A DNA stretch of 64,000 nt from Dictyobacter vulcani (GCF_008974265.1 NZ_BKZW01000001.1:372001-436000); one strand, 5' to 3'. Shown: positions 25,788-34,488, numbered from the stretch's first letter. Program-made: numbers and translations. Notes: a model not told the origin generated them from the sequence alone.

Positions 25788-25871
25788 TTAGTTCATTTTG
25801 AGGCCAATATTAGCCGAACTCAAAATTCCCCAACGAATGGGATCTTTGCGGATCAAAATTCTGGGTTCCAT
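25788..25871 (-). pseudogene. Displaced N-terminus of the Gfo/Idh gene
   Basis: 27 codons from ATG 25871: the frame reads DPIRWGILSSANIG, the start of a Gfo/Idh Rossmann fold, then three unrelated codons and a stop as soon as it passes the 17 bp repeat. AAAGGAA lies 13 nt upstream. This is the part cut from the gene at 20818-21809 by integration of the element. A remnant of a second paralogue is the alternative. Confidence 0.6.
25804..25820. repeat. 17 bp direct repeat, right copy (att candidate)
   Basis: Identical to 21760-21776; marks the right edge of the integrated element, inside the SSANIG codons of the displaced Gfo/Idh start. Confidence 0.6.
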
Positions 25872-26099
25872 ATGATAAATAGTTCCTTTCATTCAAACTC
25901 AACTTTTATTATAAGCGCAAAAAGCCAGTCTATTTCAACGCATCCTTTTCTACCTCGTGATGGGCCAGTTGTACTCGCCTTTGATGAGCGGCGTTCTCGA
26001 TGGCATTCAGCGAAACTTGTAACCCGTATGAAAACGTGCATACAATCAGAGATGTATGGACATTTCCATACTGCTAATAGTTAAGAAAGGGTATATCAC

Positions 26100-26891
26100 G
26101 TGTCACAGACAACGAAAAAATATCCATTAAAAGTCGGTGTTCAGCTTCACCCCCAGCATACTTCCTATGAAGATTTCGCTAAGGCGGTTAAACGCGTTGA
26201 AGAAATCGGCGTAGATAGCATTTGGAACTGGGATCACTTTTTCCCTCTGTATGGAGATCCACAAGGAAATCATTTTGAGGGCTGGACCCTGTTGACCGCT
26301 ATGGGTATGCTGACCAGTAAGGCTCAAATCGGCTGTCTGGTAACCTGCAATACGTATCGCAATCCTGCTTTGCTGGCAGATATGGCCAAGACACTTGATC
26401 ATATCACGAATGGTCGCTTGATCCTGGGTATTGGTGCTGGCTGGTTTGAGCGCGATTATAAAGAATATGGCTATGATTTCGGTACCGCAGGTAGTCGCCT
26501 GCAGGCTCTCGAAGAGGGATTAGCGACCATCAAAAAACGCTGGGAAGTTGATGTTCCCAAACCTGTGCATGGTAATGTGCCGATATTAATCGGTGGAGGT
26601 GGCGAAAAGAAAACGCTGCGCATCACCGCCAAATATGCGGACATGTGGCACGGTTTTGGTGACGCCGAGACTATCACCCACAAAATGAAAGTTCTGGACG
26701 ATTGGTGTGCTCAGGAAGGACGCAATCCTGCTGAGATTGAACGCACCTGTGGAACCGATGCTAAGGATAGCGATCAGGCTCGTGATGCACTCGTCAATGC
26801 CGGAGTCAGTCAGTTGATTCTGGGTATGGGTGCCCCATGGGACTTTGAAGCCGTCGAAAAATTGGTTCGCTGGCGCGACTCACGTCGCTAA
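26100..26891 (+). CDS. LLM-class oxidoreductase, probably F420-dependent
   Basis: 263 residues, luciferase-like TIM barrel. VQLHPQHTSYEDF, WNWDHFFPLYGD, YRNPALLADMAKTLDHITNG and GRLILGIGAGWFERDYKEYG define the F420-dependent LLM group. Start GTG 26100, with AAGAAAGG upstream. Divergent from the original Gfo/Idh start at 25871, so the two may have shared a control region before the element came in. The substrate is unknown. Confidence 0.86.
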   Translation: MSQTTKKYPLKVGVQLHPQHTSYEDFAKAVKRVEEIGVDSIWNWDHFFPLYGDPQGNHFEGWTLLTAMGMLTSKAQIGCLVTCNTYRNPALLADMAKTLDHITNGRLILGIGAGWFERDYKEYGYDFGTAGSRLQALEEGLATIKKRWEVDVPKPVHGNVPILIGGGGEKKTLRITAKYADMWHGFGDAETITHKMKVLDDWCAQEGRNPAEIERTCGTDAKDSDQARDALVNAGVSQLILGMGAPWDFEAVEKLVRWRDSRR

Positions 26892-26918
26892 TCTTTTCTA
26901 TTCCAGATCGTATACACG

Positions 26919-26954
26919 AAGACCACATGACTGCATGTTTAGTCATGTGGTCTT
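26919..26954 (+). terminator. Terminator of the LLM gene
   Basis: Perfect 14 bp arms AAGACCACATGACT (26919-26932) and AGTCATGTGGTCTT (26941-26954), 8 nt loop, then TATTTTTAT. Confidence 0.85.
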
Positions 26955-27020
26955 TATTTTTATGCCATGGTGCATTTTACATTAACTTCCATGAGCGTTT
27001 TCTGGAGTGAAAATGCATAT

Positions 27021-27059
27021 AAAAAAAGCGCTATACCTGTTAGAGATATAGCGCTTTTT
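27021..27059 (-). terminator. Terminator of tRNA-His (bidirectional)
   Basis: A7GCGCTATA and TATAGCGCT6 arms around an 11 nt loop. On the reverse strand it starts right after the tRNA CCA end and is followed by a T run. Confidence 0.8.
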
Positions 27060-27137
27060 TGGGGGTGACCGATGGGGCTCGAACCCACAACCACTGGAGC
27101 CACAATCCAGAGCTCCGCCTATTGAGCTACGGTCACC
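27060..27137 (-). tRNA. tRNA-His (GTG)
   Basis: Reverse-strand cloverleaf. Acceptor arms GGTGACC and GGTCACC, D-arm AGCTC, anticodon stem CTGGA/TCCAG with loop TTGTGGC (anticodon GTG), T-arm GTGGGTTCGAGCCCCAT. Discriminator C73 and an encoded CCA end fit tRNA-His; the extra G-1 is not encoded. Confidence 0.95.
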
Positions 27138-27282
27138 ACAGTTTTGTGTGCTCATTTCTTAGCACTTCGACAGTATACCGGACTGCTTGCGAGTTGTCAA
27201 TACCTAAACACCACAATTTCAAAAAAATCGTAAAATTGGATGAGCTAGCAGATTTCTCCAGATTTTTTTGAAGCCAGGCTGC

Positions 27283-27666
27283 CTACGAAATGGCTGTACG
27301 ATTGAATACTGGCTTGATTGAGCGATCCAGAAACAGGTAGCCGAGGGCAAGCGCACTCATCAGGATACCAAAAATTGGTCCAAACATGTGGATAAGCGAT
27401 CTGTATTCAGGCTGGCTCAGCAAGAAAGCCTCATAAAGAACCTCACTACATTCATATGCGACAGTTGCCCAGTAAGCCCAATATTTAACTGTCCATAAGC
27501 CATAGACCACAACAAAGCCCAGTAGCGCCCCAATCAATAAGGCAATAAAATCACGCGAGCCAGGTACAGTAAAAGGTAACAGGACAAGACAGCCGAGGCT
27601 ACCCATCAACTCAAAAATAGCAAATGTTGCGATGCTGCGCGGCCGCGAAGAGGTAGTTAATTTCAT
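27283..27666 (-). CDS. Small membrane protein, unknown
   Basis: 127 residues from ATG 27666, preceded by AGAGAG; an earlier start (27720) lacks an RBS. About four transmembrane segments (FAIFELMGSLGCLVLLPF; ALLIGALLGFVVVYGLW; FGILMSALALGYLFL). No family or context clue. Confidence 0.65.
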   Translation of the reverse strand: MKLTTSSRPRSIATFAIFELMGSLGCLVLLPFTVPGSRDFIALLIGALLGFVVVYGLWTVKYWAYWATVAYECSEVLYEAFLLSQPEYRSLIHMFGPIFGILMSALALGYLFLDRSIKPVFNRTAIS

Positions 27667-27936
27667 GGCACTCTCTTTTCCATATAGAATATGATTATGC
27701 AGATAGAATAAACAGATCAACGTCCCTATTTATATAGCACAGTGTATCGCCCTGTCAAAAAAAACACTATCTGGCCGGTACCATCAAAAGAAATAGAACA
27801 CAGAAATCCTTATAATTTTTTGCTGCACGAAATCAGGGATCGAAACACACTTGACAAGCAGAAATCCCTGTCCTACACTCCAAAGAGAAGACACACAATA
27901 AAAATTGGCCATCCAGAGAAAAGGACAAACACAGGT

Positions 27937-28707
27937 ATGTCACAGGGACCAAACAGTGTTTCAAAAGGGACAGGCATTCCTGAGAGCACACAAGAAGACG
28001 ATCAGCAGCTTTCGATCGAAGGAGAAGAACTGGCAGCATTGCCAGAACTTCCTCCCGGTATTTTTATTCCAGTGCCCGCAAAAACACCACGCAAGAAAAC
28101 AATCTGGCCTGACGCCATCGATGTAATCTTTGAGAAAGATCCAGCTTGCAAAAGCGTGTTTGAAGCACTTCTTTATCAGAGTTTCTGGGCAGTCCTGTTT
28201 CATCGCCTGGCCCACTCCCTCTATCAAGCTCATATCCCTTTTGTTCCGCGCCTGATCTCCCAGTTTGCACGCTTCCTGACTGGAGGTATTGAGATTCATC
28301 CTGGTGCACAGATCGGCAAACGCTTTTTTATTGATCATGGAGCTGGTGTCGTGATTGGCGAGACGGCAGTGATTGGCAACAATGTGATGCTTTATCATCA
28401 GGTTACATTGGGAGCCACAGGCTGGTGGAGGCCTAATCCATTCCGCAAGCAGCAGAAGCGACATCCAACCATCGAAGATGATGTCACCATCGGCGTTGGA
28501 GCTGCGCTGCTCGGACCTATTACGATCGGTAAAGGCAGTAAAATCGGAGGTATGACCCTGGTGTTGGAATCTGTTCCAGCTAATTCAGTGGTAGTTTCCA
28601 AACCAGCTGAGCTGCTTGTTAAGGGTGGCGAGACACTGGAAACTCATCAGGAACTGACGCAGGGCTGGAATGGAAAAGATCCCTGGGAGATGGATTATCA
28701 AATCTAA
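27937..28707 (+). CDS. cysE: Serine O-acetyltransferase (CysE/EpsC type)
   Basis: 256 residues from ATG 27937; the frame extends up to 27742 but that part has no coding character. The N-terminal helical part starts at residue about 58 (DAIDVIFEKDPACKSVFEAL), then the left-handed beta-helix of hexapeptide repeats (GIEIHPGAQIGKRFFIDHGA, VVIGETAVIGNNV, QVTLGATG). It makes O-acetylserine, the donor of the classical cysteine route. Its presence beside a CysO-dependent CysM at 12-13 kb means this organism has parts of both routes. Confidence 0.88.
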   Translation: MSQGPNSVSKGTGIPESTQEDDQQLSIEGEELAALPELPPGIFIPVPAKTPRKKTIWPDAIDVIFEKDPACKSVFEALLYQSFWAVLFHRLAHSLYQAHIPFVPRLISQFARFLTGGIEIHPGAQIGKRFFIDHGAGVVIGETAVIGNNVMLYHQVTLGATGWWRPNPFRKQQKRHPTIEDDVTIGVGAALLGPITIGKGSKIGGMTLVLESVPANSVVVSKPAELLVKGGETLETHQELTQGWNGKDPWEMDYQI

Positions 28708-28754
28708 TTTCAATCAGCTAAATCGACAGTAGCACCAAACTCTGGTAGCAGGCC

Positions 28755-29687
28755 TTACTCATATAATTGCAAAGTATCCAGCAATAAAGACCAGAAGCGC
28801 TCAAAAGAGAGGGCATAACCAACACGTGCATTGGGAGAAAATCCAGACTTCCCATAGATATCACAAATAGTACGTCCCTCGGTCCAGTGCCCTCTACACT
28901 CAATAGCGACATGCATCTCTTTAAAGGCGATCACATCTGGATCAATGATCGCCGCCACGGCACACGGATCATGAATGGGGGGTGCGGGAAAACCAAAAAC
29001 CTGGCGATACGAATCAGCAAAATAGTGCAAGAGATCAGCGACAAAGGCAGGAACCGGACCGGGCAACGTGTGCAGGCGCTGCATAATTTCCTCGGTGGCT
29101 AACGCTTGATGAGTTACTTCCAACGGAACCATTGTAATTGGCCGACCACAGGCAAATACCAGTTCCGCCGCTTCCGGATCAGCCCAGATATTAAATTCGG
29201 CGCTGGCAGTGACATTACCGACACTGATTGCTCCCCCCATCAAAGAAATACCCTGGATCTTCGGCAGAATAGCCGGCTCACGACGGATAGCTGCGGCAAT
29301 ATTCGTCAGCGGTCCAGTCGGTACCAATATGATATCCCCGGCCGAGTGTAAAAGCAGGTCGATCAGCAGGTCAACAGCATGCTGTGGAGCCAGGGAACAC
29401 GTAGGGGCAGGCATCTCAGGACCATCCATACCCGTATCTCCATGGATATCAGCAGCATGGCGGGCAGGACGTATCAAGGGCTGATTCATTCCTTTAGCCA
29501 CAGGTACATCCAGGATCTTTGCCAGGGAACACACCTTCAGCGCATTCAGAGAGGTTTTCTCAACCGACTGATTGCCAGCTACCGTGGTAATCGCCAGCAA
29601 TTCCAGCGCTGGATGCCGGGCCGCTAGCAGGAGCGCAATGGCATCATCATGCCCCGGATCACAATCCAGGATCAGCTTCTGTCTCAT
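28755..29687 (-). CDS. Inosine/uridine-preferring nucleoside hydrolase
   Basis: 310 residues from ATG 29687 with GAAGGATAG upstream; the frame extends to 29777. DCDPGHDDAIALLLA at the N-terminus is the calcium-binding family signature. VPTGPLTNIAAA, MGGAISVGNVTASAEFNIWA and HDPCAVAAI complete it. Splits ribonucleosides to base and ribose. Neighbouring deoB (31141) also handles nucleoside sugars, but it is on the other strand. Confidence 0.9.
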   Translation of the reverse strand: MRQKLILDCDPGHDDAIALLLAARHPALELLAITTVAGNQSVEKTSLNALKVCSLAKILDVPVAKGMNQPLIRPARHAADIHGDTGMDGPEMPAPTCSLAPQHAVDLLIDLLLHSAGDIILVPTGPLTNIAAAIRREPAILPKIQGISLMGGAISVGNVTASAEFNIWADPEAAELVFACGRPITMVPLEVTHQALATEEIMQRLHTLPGPVPAFVADLLHYFADSYRQVFGFPAPPIHDPCAVAAIIDPDVIAFKEMHVAIECRGHWTEGRTICDIYGKSGFSPNARVGYALSFERFWSLLLDTLQLYE

Positions 29688-29824
29688 ACATCTATCCTTC
29701 GAAATATAGATCATCATTGATATAACTACAATGATCGCTGTCTGAGGTACAAGAGCGTGTATGATCAATCGTAACATGCTCGGAAAGCGATTTCAACTCA
29801 AGATCTGAGCACTATCATTTCCAA

Positions 29825-29856
29825 CGAGTGCTAACTGGCATGGCAATTAGCACTCG
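29825..29856. promoter_or_regulatory. Palindrome built from inverted-order CIRCE half-sites
   Basis: CGAGTGCTAA (29825-29834) and TTAGCACTCG (29847-29856), perfect 10 bp arms with a 12 bp spacer. GAGTGCTAA and TTAGCACTC are exactly the two HrcA/CIRCE half-sites, but in the opposite order from CIRCE. The right arm overlaps the -35 of the pfk promoter, so it is well placed as an operator. Confidence 0.5.
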
Positions 29857-29882
29857 ACGCAAACCGGTAGCATTGTTATAAT
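29854..29882 (+). promoter_or_regulatory. Promoter of the pfk-deoB-GNAT operon
   Basis: TCGACG (-35, 4 of 6 match), 17 bp spacer, TATAAT (29877-29882). The first gene starts at 29936. Confidence 0.6.
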
Positions 29883-29935
29883 GACCCAGGAAAACCATAG
29901 CTGCGACAGCTACTTGAAAAATAGAGGGTATTGCA

Positions 29936-31144
29936 TTGTCATCAAAACAACCGGGAAATTTGATTATCGGACAATCCGGCGGGGCAACCGCTGTGATTAA
30001 TGCCAGCCTCGTAGGAGCCGTTGAGGCCGCGCTTACTGATCAACGCATCGGTGGCATTTACGGGATGCATCATGGCATTGAGGGTCTACTCAAGGAAGAT
30101 ATCATCGACTTAAGCAATCAACCGAACTCTGTGTGGTCACAGCTCTTACATACACCATCCGCGGCCCTGGGCTCTTGCCGCTATAAACTGCAAGAACACG
30201 ACCTGGAACGCACCATTGAAATTTTGCGCCGCTACGATATCCGCTATATGCTCTATATCGGTGGCAATGATTCGGCAGACACCGCTCATCAACTGGCCCA
30301 GGCGGCACAGCAAGCGAACTATGAGCTCTTCATTATCAGCATTCCTAAAACCATCGATAATGATCTACCATTCACTGATCACTGTCCTGGCTATGGTAGC
30401 GCCGCACGCTTTCTGGCCCAGGCCACCCAGGACTCCACAATGAACACGCTCTCAATCCCCTGGCACTATCCAGTTAAAGTGATTGAGACGATGGGTCGAG
30501 ATGCTGGCTGGCTGACTGCATCGGCTGCCCTGGGAAAACGCCATGAAGACGATGCGCCACACATCCTGCTGCTTCCTGAGCAACCTTTTCAGGAAGAATA
30601 TTTCCTGACACAGGTTGAGGCGATCTATAAGCGCATTGGCTATGTGATTGTGGTGGCTGCCGAGGCCATTCGGGATACCAGGGGTCAGGCACTGGGGACT
30701 GCAGGACAGGCCGGTATGGATGCCTTTCACCATCCCCTCCTCAGTGGAGCCGCCCAATATTTAGTTGAGTTGGTCAAGCGTGAACTGAAGATCCGTGCTC
30801 GCTTCGACAAACCCGGCGATCTACAACGCATGTCTTCTGCCCATATCTCTAGCCCTGATCGCGATGAAGCCTACCTGGCTGGTAAGATGGGTGTTCAAGC
30901 CCTGCTTGCTGGTGAAAGTGATAAGATGATAACGTTGGTACGTGAAAACCAGGCAGGCTATCACTGCACCACAGGACTGGCAGATTTAGGCCAGGTGGCA
31001 AATGTCCAGCGCCTGATGCCAGATGAATATCTGAATGCAGACAAAACCATGGTGACACAGGCTTTTTATGAGTACGCGTTACCCCTGATTGGTGAACCGC
31101 TGGTACACCATACTCAATTGGAAATGACGAGGATAAGGCAATGA
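29936..31144 (+). CDS. 6-phosphofructokinase, PPi-dependent type likely
   Basis: 402 residues, start TTG 29936 after GAGGGTAT; no closer ATG exists. IIGQSGGATAVINASLVG at the N-terminus, YIGGNDSADTAHQ in the nucleotide/PPi site and IPKTIDNDLPFTDHCPGYGS. The Lys in PKTIDND (Gly in ATP enzymes) points to pyrophosphate as phosphoryl donor. This is read from sequence and not tested. Converts fructose-6-P to fructose-1,6-bisP. Its stop overlaps the deoB start by 4 bp. Confidence 0.87.
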   Translation: MSSKQPGNLIIGQSGGATAVINASLVGAVEAALTDQRIGGIYGMHHGIEGLLKEDIIDLSNQPNSVWSQLLHTPSAALGSCRYKLQEHDLERTIEILRRYDIRYMLYIGGNDSADTAHQLAQAAQQANYELFIISIPKTIDNDLPFTDHCPGYGSAARFLAQATQDSTMNTLSIPWHYPVKVIETMGRDAGWLTASAALGKRHEDDAPHILLLPEQPFQEEYFLTQVEAIYKRIGYVIVVAAEAIRDTRGQALGTAGQAGMDAFHHPLLSGAAQYLVELVKRELKIRARFDKPGDLQRMSSAHISSPDRDEAYLAGKMGVQALLAGESDKMITLVRENQAGYHCTTGLADLGQVANVQRLMPDEYLNADKTMVTQAFYEYALPLIGEPLVHHTQLEMTRIRQ

Positions 31145-32322
31145 CACAGTTAACGCGAGCAATCCTGATAGTTTTAGACGGTGTTGGCGCGGGCGAGAAT
31201 CCTGATGCCCATGCTTATGGGGACGAGGGAGCAAGCTCGCTCGAACATTGCGCCCAGGCCATCGGCGGCCTGGAACTGCCCAATCTAGGGAAACTGGGTA
31301 TCGGCAATATTACACCGATCCTCGGCACACCCGCCCGGCAAGAGGTTGTTGGATCATATGGACGCATGGCGTCTGCAGCCGCCGGCAAGGATAGCACAAC
31401 CGGACACTGGGAAATGACAGGAGTCGTGCTCTCCAAAGCCCTCCCAACCTATCCACACGGCTTTCCAACCGAGGTTGTCACCGCCTTCGAGCAAGCCATT
31501 GGACGCAAAGTCATTGGCAACAAGGTGGCCTCAGGCACTGAAATCATTAAAGAGCTCGGCGAGGAACACGTACGCACCGGCTATCCTATCCTGTATACCT
31601 CGGCTGATAGCGTCTTTCAGATCGCAGCCCATCAAGAGGTCATTCCACTCACAGAGTTGTATCAGATGTGTGAGGTGGCCCGTAGTATGCTTACAGGCGA
31701 TCACGCGGTCGGCCGAGTTATCGCGCGTCCTTTTATTGGTACACCCGGTGCGTTTCAGCGTACCGAGCATCGCCGGGATTTCTCATTAGCCCCTACTGGC
31801 ATTACATTGTTGGATCGCCTTAAAGATGCAGGCAAGGATGTAATTGGCCTGGGAAAAATTGAGGATCTCTTTGCTGGACGCGGCCTAACGCAACGCGACC
31901 ATACCGAAACAAATCACGAAGGCATGGATTCAACACTTAATTGGCTTGAGAAAGATTTTACAGGACTACTTTTTGTCAATCTGGTAGAATTTGATATGTT
32001 ATGGGGACATCGACGAGACAGTCAGGGATACGCCCGGGCTTTACGCGATGTTGATCAGTGGTTACCACAACTACAACAGCGGATGCGGCCTGGAGACGCG
32101 CTTTTCTTTACAGCCGATCATGGTGTTGACCCTACCTATCGTGGGACCGATCACACACGAGAATGTGTCCCATTGCTTGCCTATGGAGAGCCGATTCGTG
32201 CCGGGGTTGATCTGGGAGTACGCCCAACCTTTGCCGATCTAGGACAAACGTTAGCCGAAGCCTTTGGTGTAGAAGCCCTGACCGCTGGAACCAGTTTCGC
32301 ACGCATATTGGGGTTGGTATGA
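31141..32322 (+). CDS. deoB: Phosphopentomutase
   Basis: 393 residues, alkaline phosphatase superfamily. Metal and active-site motifs LIVLDGVGAGENPDAHAYGD, GKDSTTGHWEMTG (phosphoacceptor Thr) and ADHGVDPTYRGTDHTRE. Interconverts (deoxy)ribose-1-P and -5-P in nucleoside salvage. ATGA overlaps on both sides (31141 with pfk, 32319 with the GNAT gene) show a tightly coupled operon. Confidence 0.95.
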   Translation: MTQLTRAILIVLDGVGAGENPDAHAYGDEGASSLEHCAQAIGGLELPNLGKLGIGNITPILGTPARQEVVGSYGRMASAAAGKDSTTGHWEMTGVVLSKALPTYPHGFPTEVVTAFEQAIGRKVIGNKVASGTEIIKELGEEHVRTGYPILYTSADSVFQIAAHQEVIPLTELYQMCEVARSMLTGDHAVGRVIARPFIGTPGAFQRTEHRRDFSLAPTGITLLDRLKDAGKDVIGLGKIEDLFAGRGLTQRDHTETNHEGMDSTLNWLEKDFTGLLFVNLVEFDMLWGHRRDSQGYARALRDVDQWLPQLQQRMRPGDALFFTADHGVDPTYRGTDHTRECVPLLAYGEPIRAGVDLGVRPTFADLGQTLAEAFGVEALTAGTSFARILGLV

Positions 32323-32885
32323 CAGAGCTACAACGGGATAACAAAGTTGGTGTAGCACAGGGAGCATTCATGCAAGGTGAACGCATCCAACTACGCCGGC
32401 CAAATATGAAAGATGCCGAGTTCGTCTTTCATTGGGAACGCGATGATGAGGTCTGGCGCTACGACATTCATCGACCATATTCACGTACGATGGGCGAATT
32501 TTTGCCCATCTTTGAGCGCAACTATGTCCGTGGCAATGGACGCCAGTTCTGGTTTATCATTGAAGACGAAACAAAAAGCCCTATCGGCACCATCACATAC
32601 TTCAATGTTGATAACCGACTGGGTCAGGTCGAAGTCGGCCTGGGACTCGGCGAGAAGACGCGCTGGGGAAAAGGATATGGACCAGAGGCGATCAGCACGT
32701 TGGTGCAACATCTCTTTACTCTACCTGGCATTCGACGCGTCTATGCAGAAACTGCTTTAGCCAATCATCCCTCTCGACGAGCCTTTGCAAAAGCCGGCTT
32801 TGTCGAGGTTGGACGCATCTACGATCCCCGCAGTACGGGCGAACCATGGGTACTACTGGAAATATGGAAAAAACATATCCTGTAA
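32319..32885 (+). CDS. GNAT N-acetyltransferase (RimJ/RimL type)
   Basis: 188 residues if it starts at the ATGA overlap with deoB. A second ATG at 32370 has a better RBS (CAGGGAG) and is the more usual start for this family (MQGERIQLRRPN). ERIQLRRPNMKDAEFVFHW and GKGYGPEAISTLVQHLF (acetyl-CoA loop), then YAETALANHPSRRAFAKAGF, are RimJ-like. It probably acetylates a protein N-terminus or a small molecule. The target is unknown. Confidence 0.8.
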   Translation: MTELQRDNKVGVAQGAFMQGERIQLRRPNMKDAEFVFHWERDDEVWRYDIHRPYSRTMGEFLPIFERNYVRGNGRQFWFIIEDETKSPIGTITYFNVDNRLGQVEVGLGLGEKTRWGKGYGPEAISTLVQHLFTLPGIRRVYAETALANHPSRRAFAKAGFVEVGRIYDPRSTGEPWVLLEIWKKHIL

Positions 32886-32962
32886 ACAGTTAAGAAAGGA
32901 GATGAGTTTTCTCTTGTCGCGAGACCTTGATACTCCCAACAGGGGAAGGCTCATAAATAACC

Positions 32963-34324
32963 ATGAATACCTCTAATACAACCGTTGATCCATCCATCTT
33001 TAAAGCATATGATGTGCGTGGTGTCTACGGTGAAACATTACACGCGGAGACAGCCTATCGTATTGGACGCGCAGCCGCCCAATACTTACATGTATCTGAA
33101 ATCGCTGTTGGTCGCGACATGCGCGTTTCATCCCCACAGATCGCCGAGGCGCTGATTCGTGGTATCAGTGACCAGGGCGTCAATGTTATTGATCTGGGAC
33201 AAATCACCACAGACGGACTTTATTTCGCGGTTGGAAAATTCAAGTATGCCGCTGGTGCGATGGTCACCGCTTCTCATAATCCTGGCAAATACAATGGCAT
33301 CAAATTCTGCCGCGCCGAGGCATTTCCAATTAGTCTGGATACCGGACTGGGAGATATCCGCGACCTGGCCGTAAGTGGCAATTTTGCTGAATCGACGAAA
33401 AAAGGTGAAGTGAGCCAGCGTGATGTCATCGACGATTATGTCCAGCATGCCCTTTCTTTCATCGATGTCAAAAAACTCAAACCCCTCAAAGTCGTCATCG
33501 ACGCCGGTAACGGTATGTCCGGTCTGATCATGCCTCGCGTCTTCAAACACCTGCCCTGCGAACTGGTTCCATTATACTTTGAACTTGATGGCACCTTCCC
33601 ACATCATCCAGCCAGTCCGATTGAGCCTGAAAATATGGTGGATGTCCAGAAGAAGGTTCGCGAAGTAGGCGCTGATGTCGGAGCAGCCTTTGATGGCGAT
33701 GCCGACCGCATGTTCCCGGTTGATGAGCATGGCAACCTGGTCGACGGCTCCATGGTCACCCTGGCGGTCACCAACAGCCTGCTCCAGAAACAACCCGGTT
33801 CGACTATTCTCTATAACCTGATCGTTTCTAAAAGCGTGCCAGAGCTGATCGAGAAGCTCGGAGGCAAGGGACTGCGCACACGCGTTGGCCACTCCTTCAT
33901 CAAAGCAGATATGCGCAAAGCCAATGGCATCTTCGGCGGTGAGCATTCCGGCCACTTCTACTTCCGCGACAACTGGTTCGCTGATTCCGGTCTGATTGCC
34001 CTGTTGATCATGCTTGAGCTGATTTCAGTCGAGGATAAACCTTTATCCGAAATCATCAAGCCGCTGGATCAGTGGGTACGCAGTGGTGAAGTCAACAGCA
34101 CGGTCAGCGACACAACATCCAAACTCAAGGCACTGGAGGAACACTTCGGTAAAACGGCAAAATCCATTGATAAACTGGATGGTCTGACCGTGGATTATGG
34201 CGACTGGTGGTTCAATGTTCGTCCATCCAACACCGAGCCACTCCTGCGTCTGAATGTTGAAGCGAAGAATCAGGCACAGTTAGAACAGAAGCGTGACGAA
34301 GTCCTCGCTTTTATCCGTGGCTAA
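32963..34324 (+). CDS. Phosphomannomutase/phosphoglucomutase
   Basis: 453 residues, alpha-D-phosphohexomutase family. FKAYDVRGVYGE at the N-terminus, phosphoserine loop TASHNPGKYNGIKF, metal loop DGDADRMFPVD, sugar loop GGEHSGHFYFRD and C-terminal phosphate loop RPSNTEPLLRLNVEA are all present. Interconverts hexose-1-P and -6-P for cell-envelope sugars. RBS GGGGAAGG upstream. It is 77 bp after the GNAT gene and may be part of the same transcript. Confidence 0.93.
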   Translation: MNTSNTTVDPSIFKAYDVRGVYGETLHAETAYRIGRAAAQYLHVSEIAVGRDMRVSSPQIAEALIRGISDQGVNVIDLGQITTDGLYFAVGKFKYAAGAMVTASHNPGKYNGIKFCRAEAFPISLDTGLGDIRDLAVSGNFAESTKKGEVSQRDVIDDYVQHALSFIDVKKLKPLKVVIDAGNGMSGLIMPRVFKHLPCELVPLYFELDGTFPHHPASPIEPENMVDVQKKVREVGADVGAAFDGDADRMFPVDEHGNLVDGSMVTLAVTNSLLQKQPGSTILYNLIVSKSVPELIEKLGGKGLRTRVGHSFIKADMRKANGIFGGEHSGHFYFRDNWFADSGLIALLIMLELISVEDKPLSEIIKPLDQWVRSGEVNSTVSDTTSKLKALEEHFGKTAKSIDKLDGLTVDYGDWWFNVRPSNTEPLLRLNVEAKNQAQLEQKRDEVLAFIRG

Positions 34325-34340
34325 AAAACGTGTAACTATG

Positions 34341-34374
34341 GGCTTGATAGCTTGCTCCATCGAGCTATCAAGCC
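34341..34374 (+). terminator. Hairpin after the phosphohexomutase gene
   Basis: GGCTTGATAGCT and AGCTATCAAGCC, perfect 12 bp arms with a 10 nt loop, 16 bp after the stop codon. There is no T run downstream on the + strand. Confidence 0.55.
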
Positions 34375-34459
34375 TATCCCGGTTATGATGGATATTCACA
34401 GATCACTGGCAAAAAACAAGCGGATACTCAAAAAAACCATCAGACAGCCAATTTATTTA

Positions 34460-34488
34460 TTGACGAGGTATGACCTGGGTCATATAAT
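34460..34488 (+). promoter_or_regulatory. sucCD promoter with a palindrome in its spacer
   Basis: TTGACG (34460-34465), 17 bp spacer, TATAAT (34483-34488). The spacer carries TATGACC-TG-GGTCATA (34469-34484), perfect 7 bp arms reaching into the -10. A protein bound there would exclude RNA polymerase, so this looks like a repressor site. Confidence 0.65.

Larger units (their letters stand above)
21760..25820. mobile_element. Integrative element of about 4 kb with tyrosine recombinase, in the 5' end of a Gfo/Idh gene
   Basis: Bounded by an exact 17 bp direct repeat (21760-21776 and 25804-25820). It holds an HTH-acetyltransferase gene, two overlapping small genes, a 201-residue gene and a tyrosine recombinase. 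The interior has T-rich codon use and AT-rich intergenic DNA unlike the flanks. The 25788-25871 fragment is the start of a Gfo/Idh gene that runs into the repeat and then stops, while the Gfo/Idh body lies across the other repeat. Integration by the recombinase at this repeat explains both. Boundaries are inferred from the repeats. Confidence 0.65.

Noticed and set aside
27742..27936. 65-codon extension of CysE
   Set aside because: No family conservation, no RBS at 27742, rich in rare-looking Lys/Arg stretches; ATG 27937 is the likely start.
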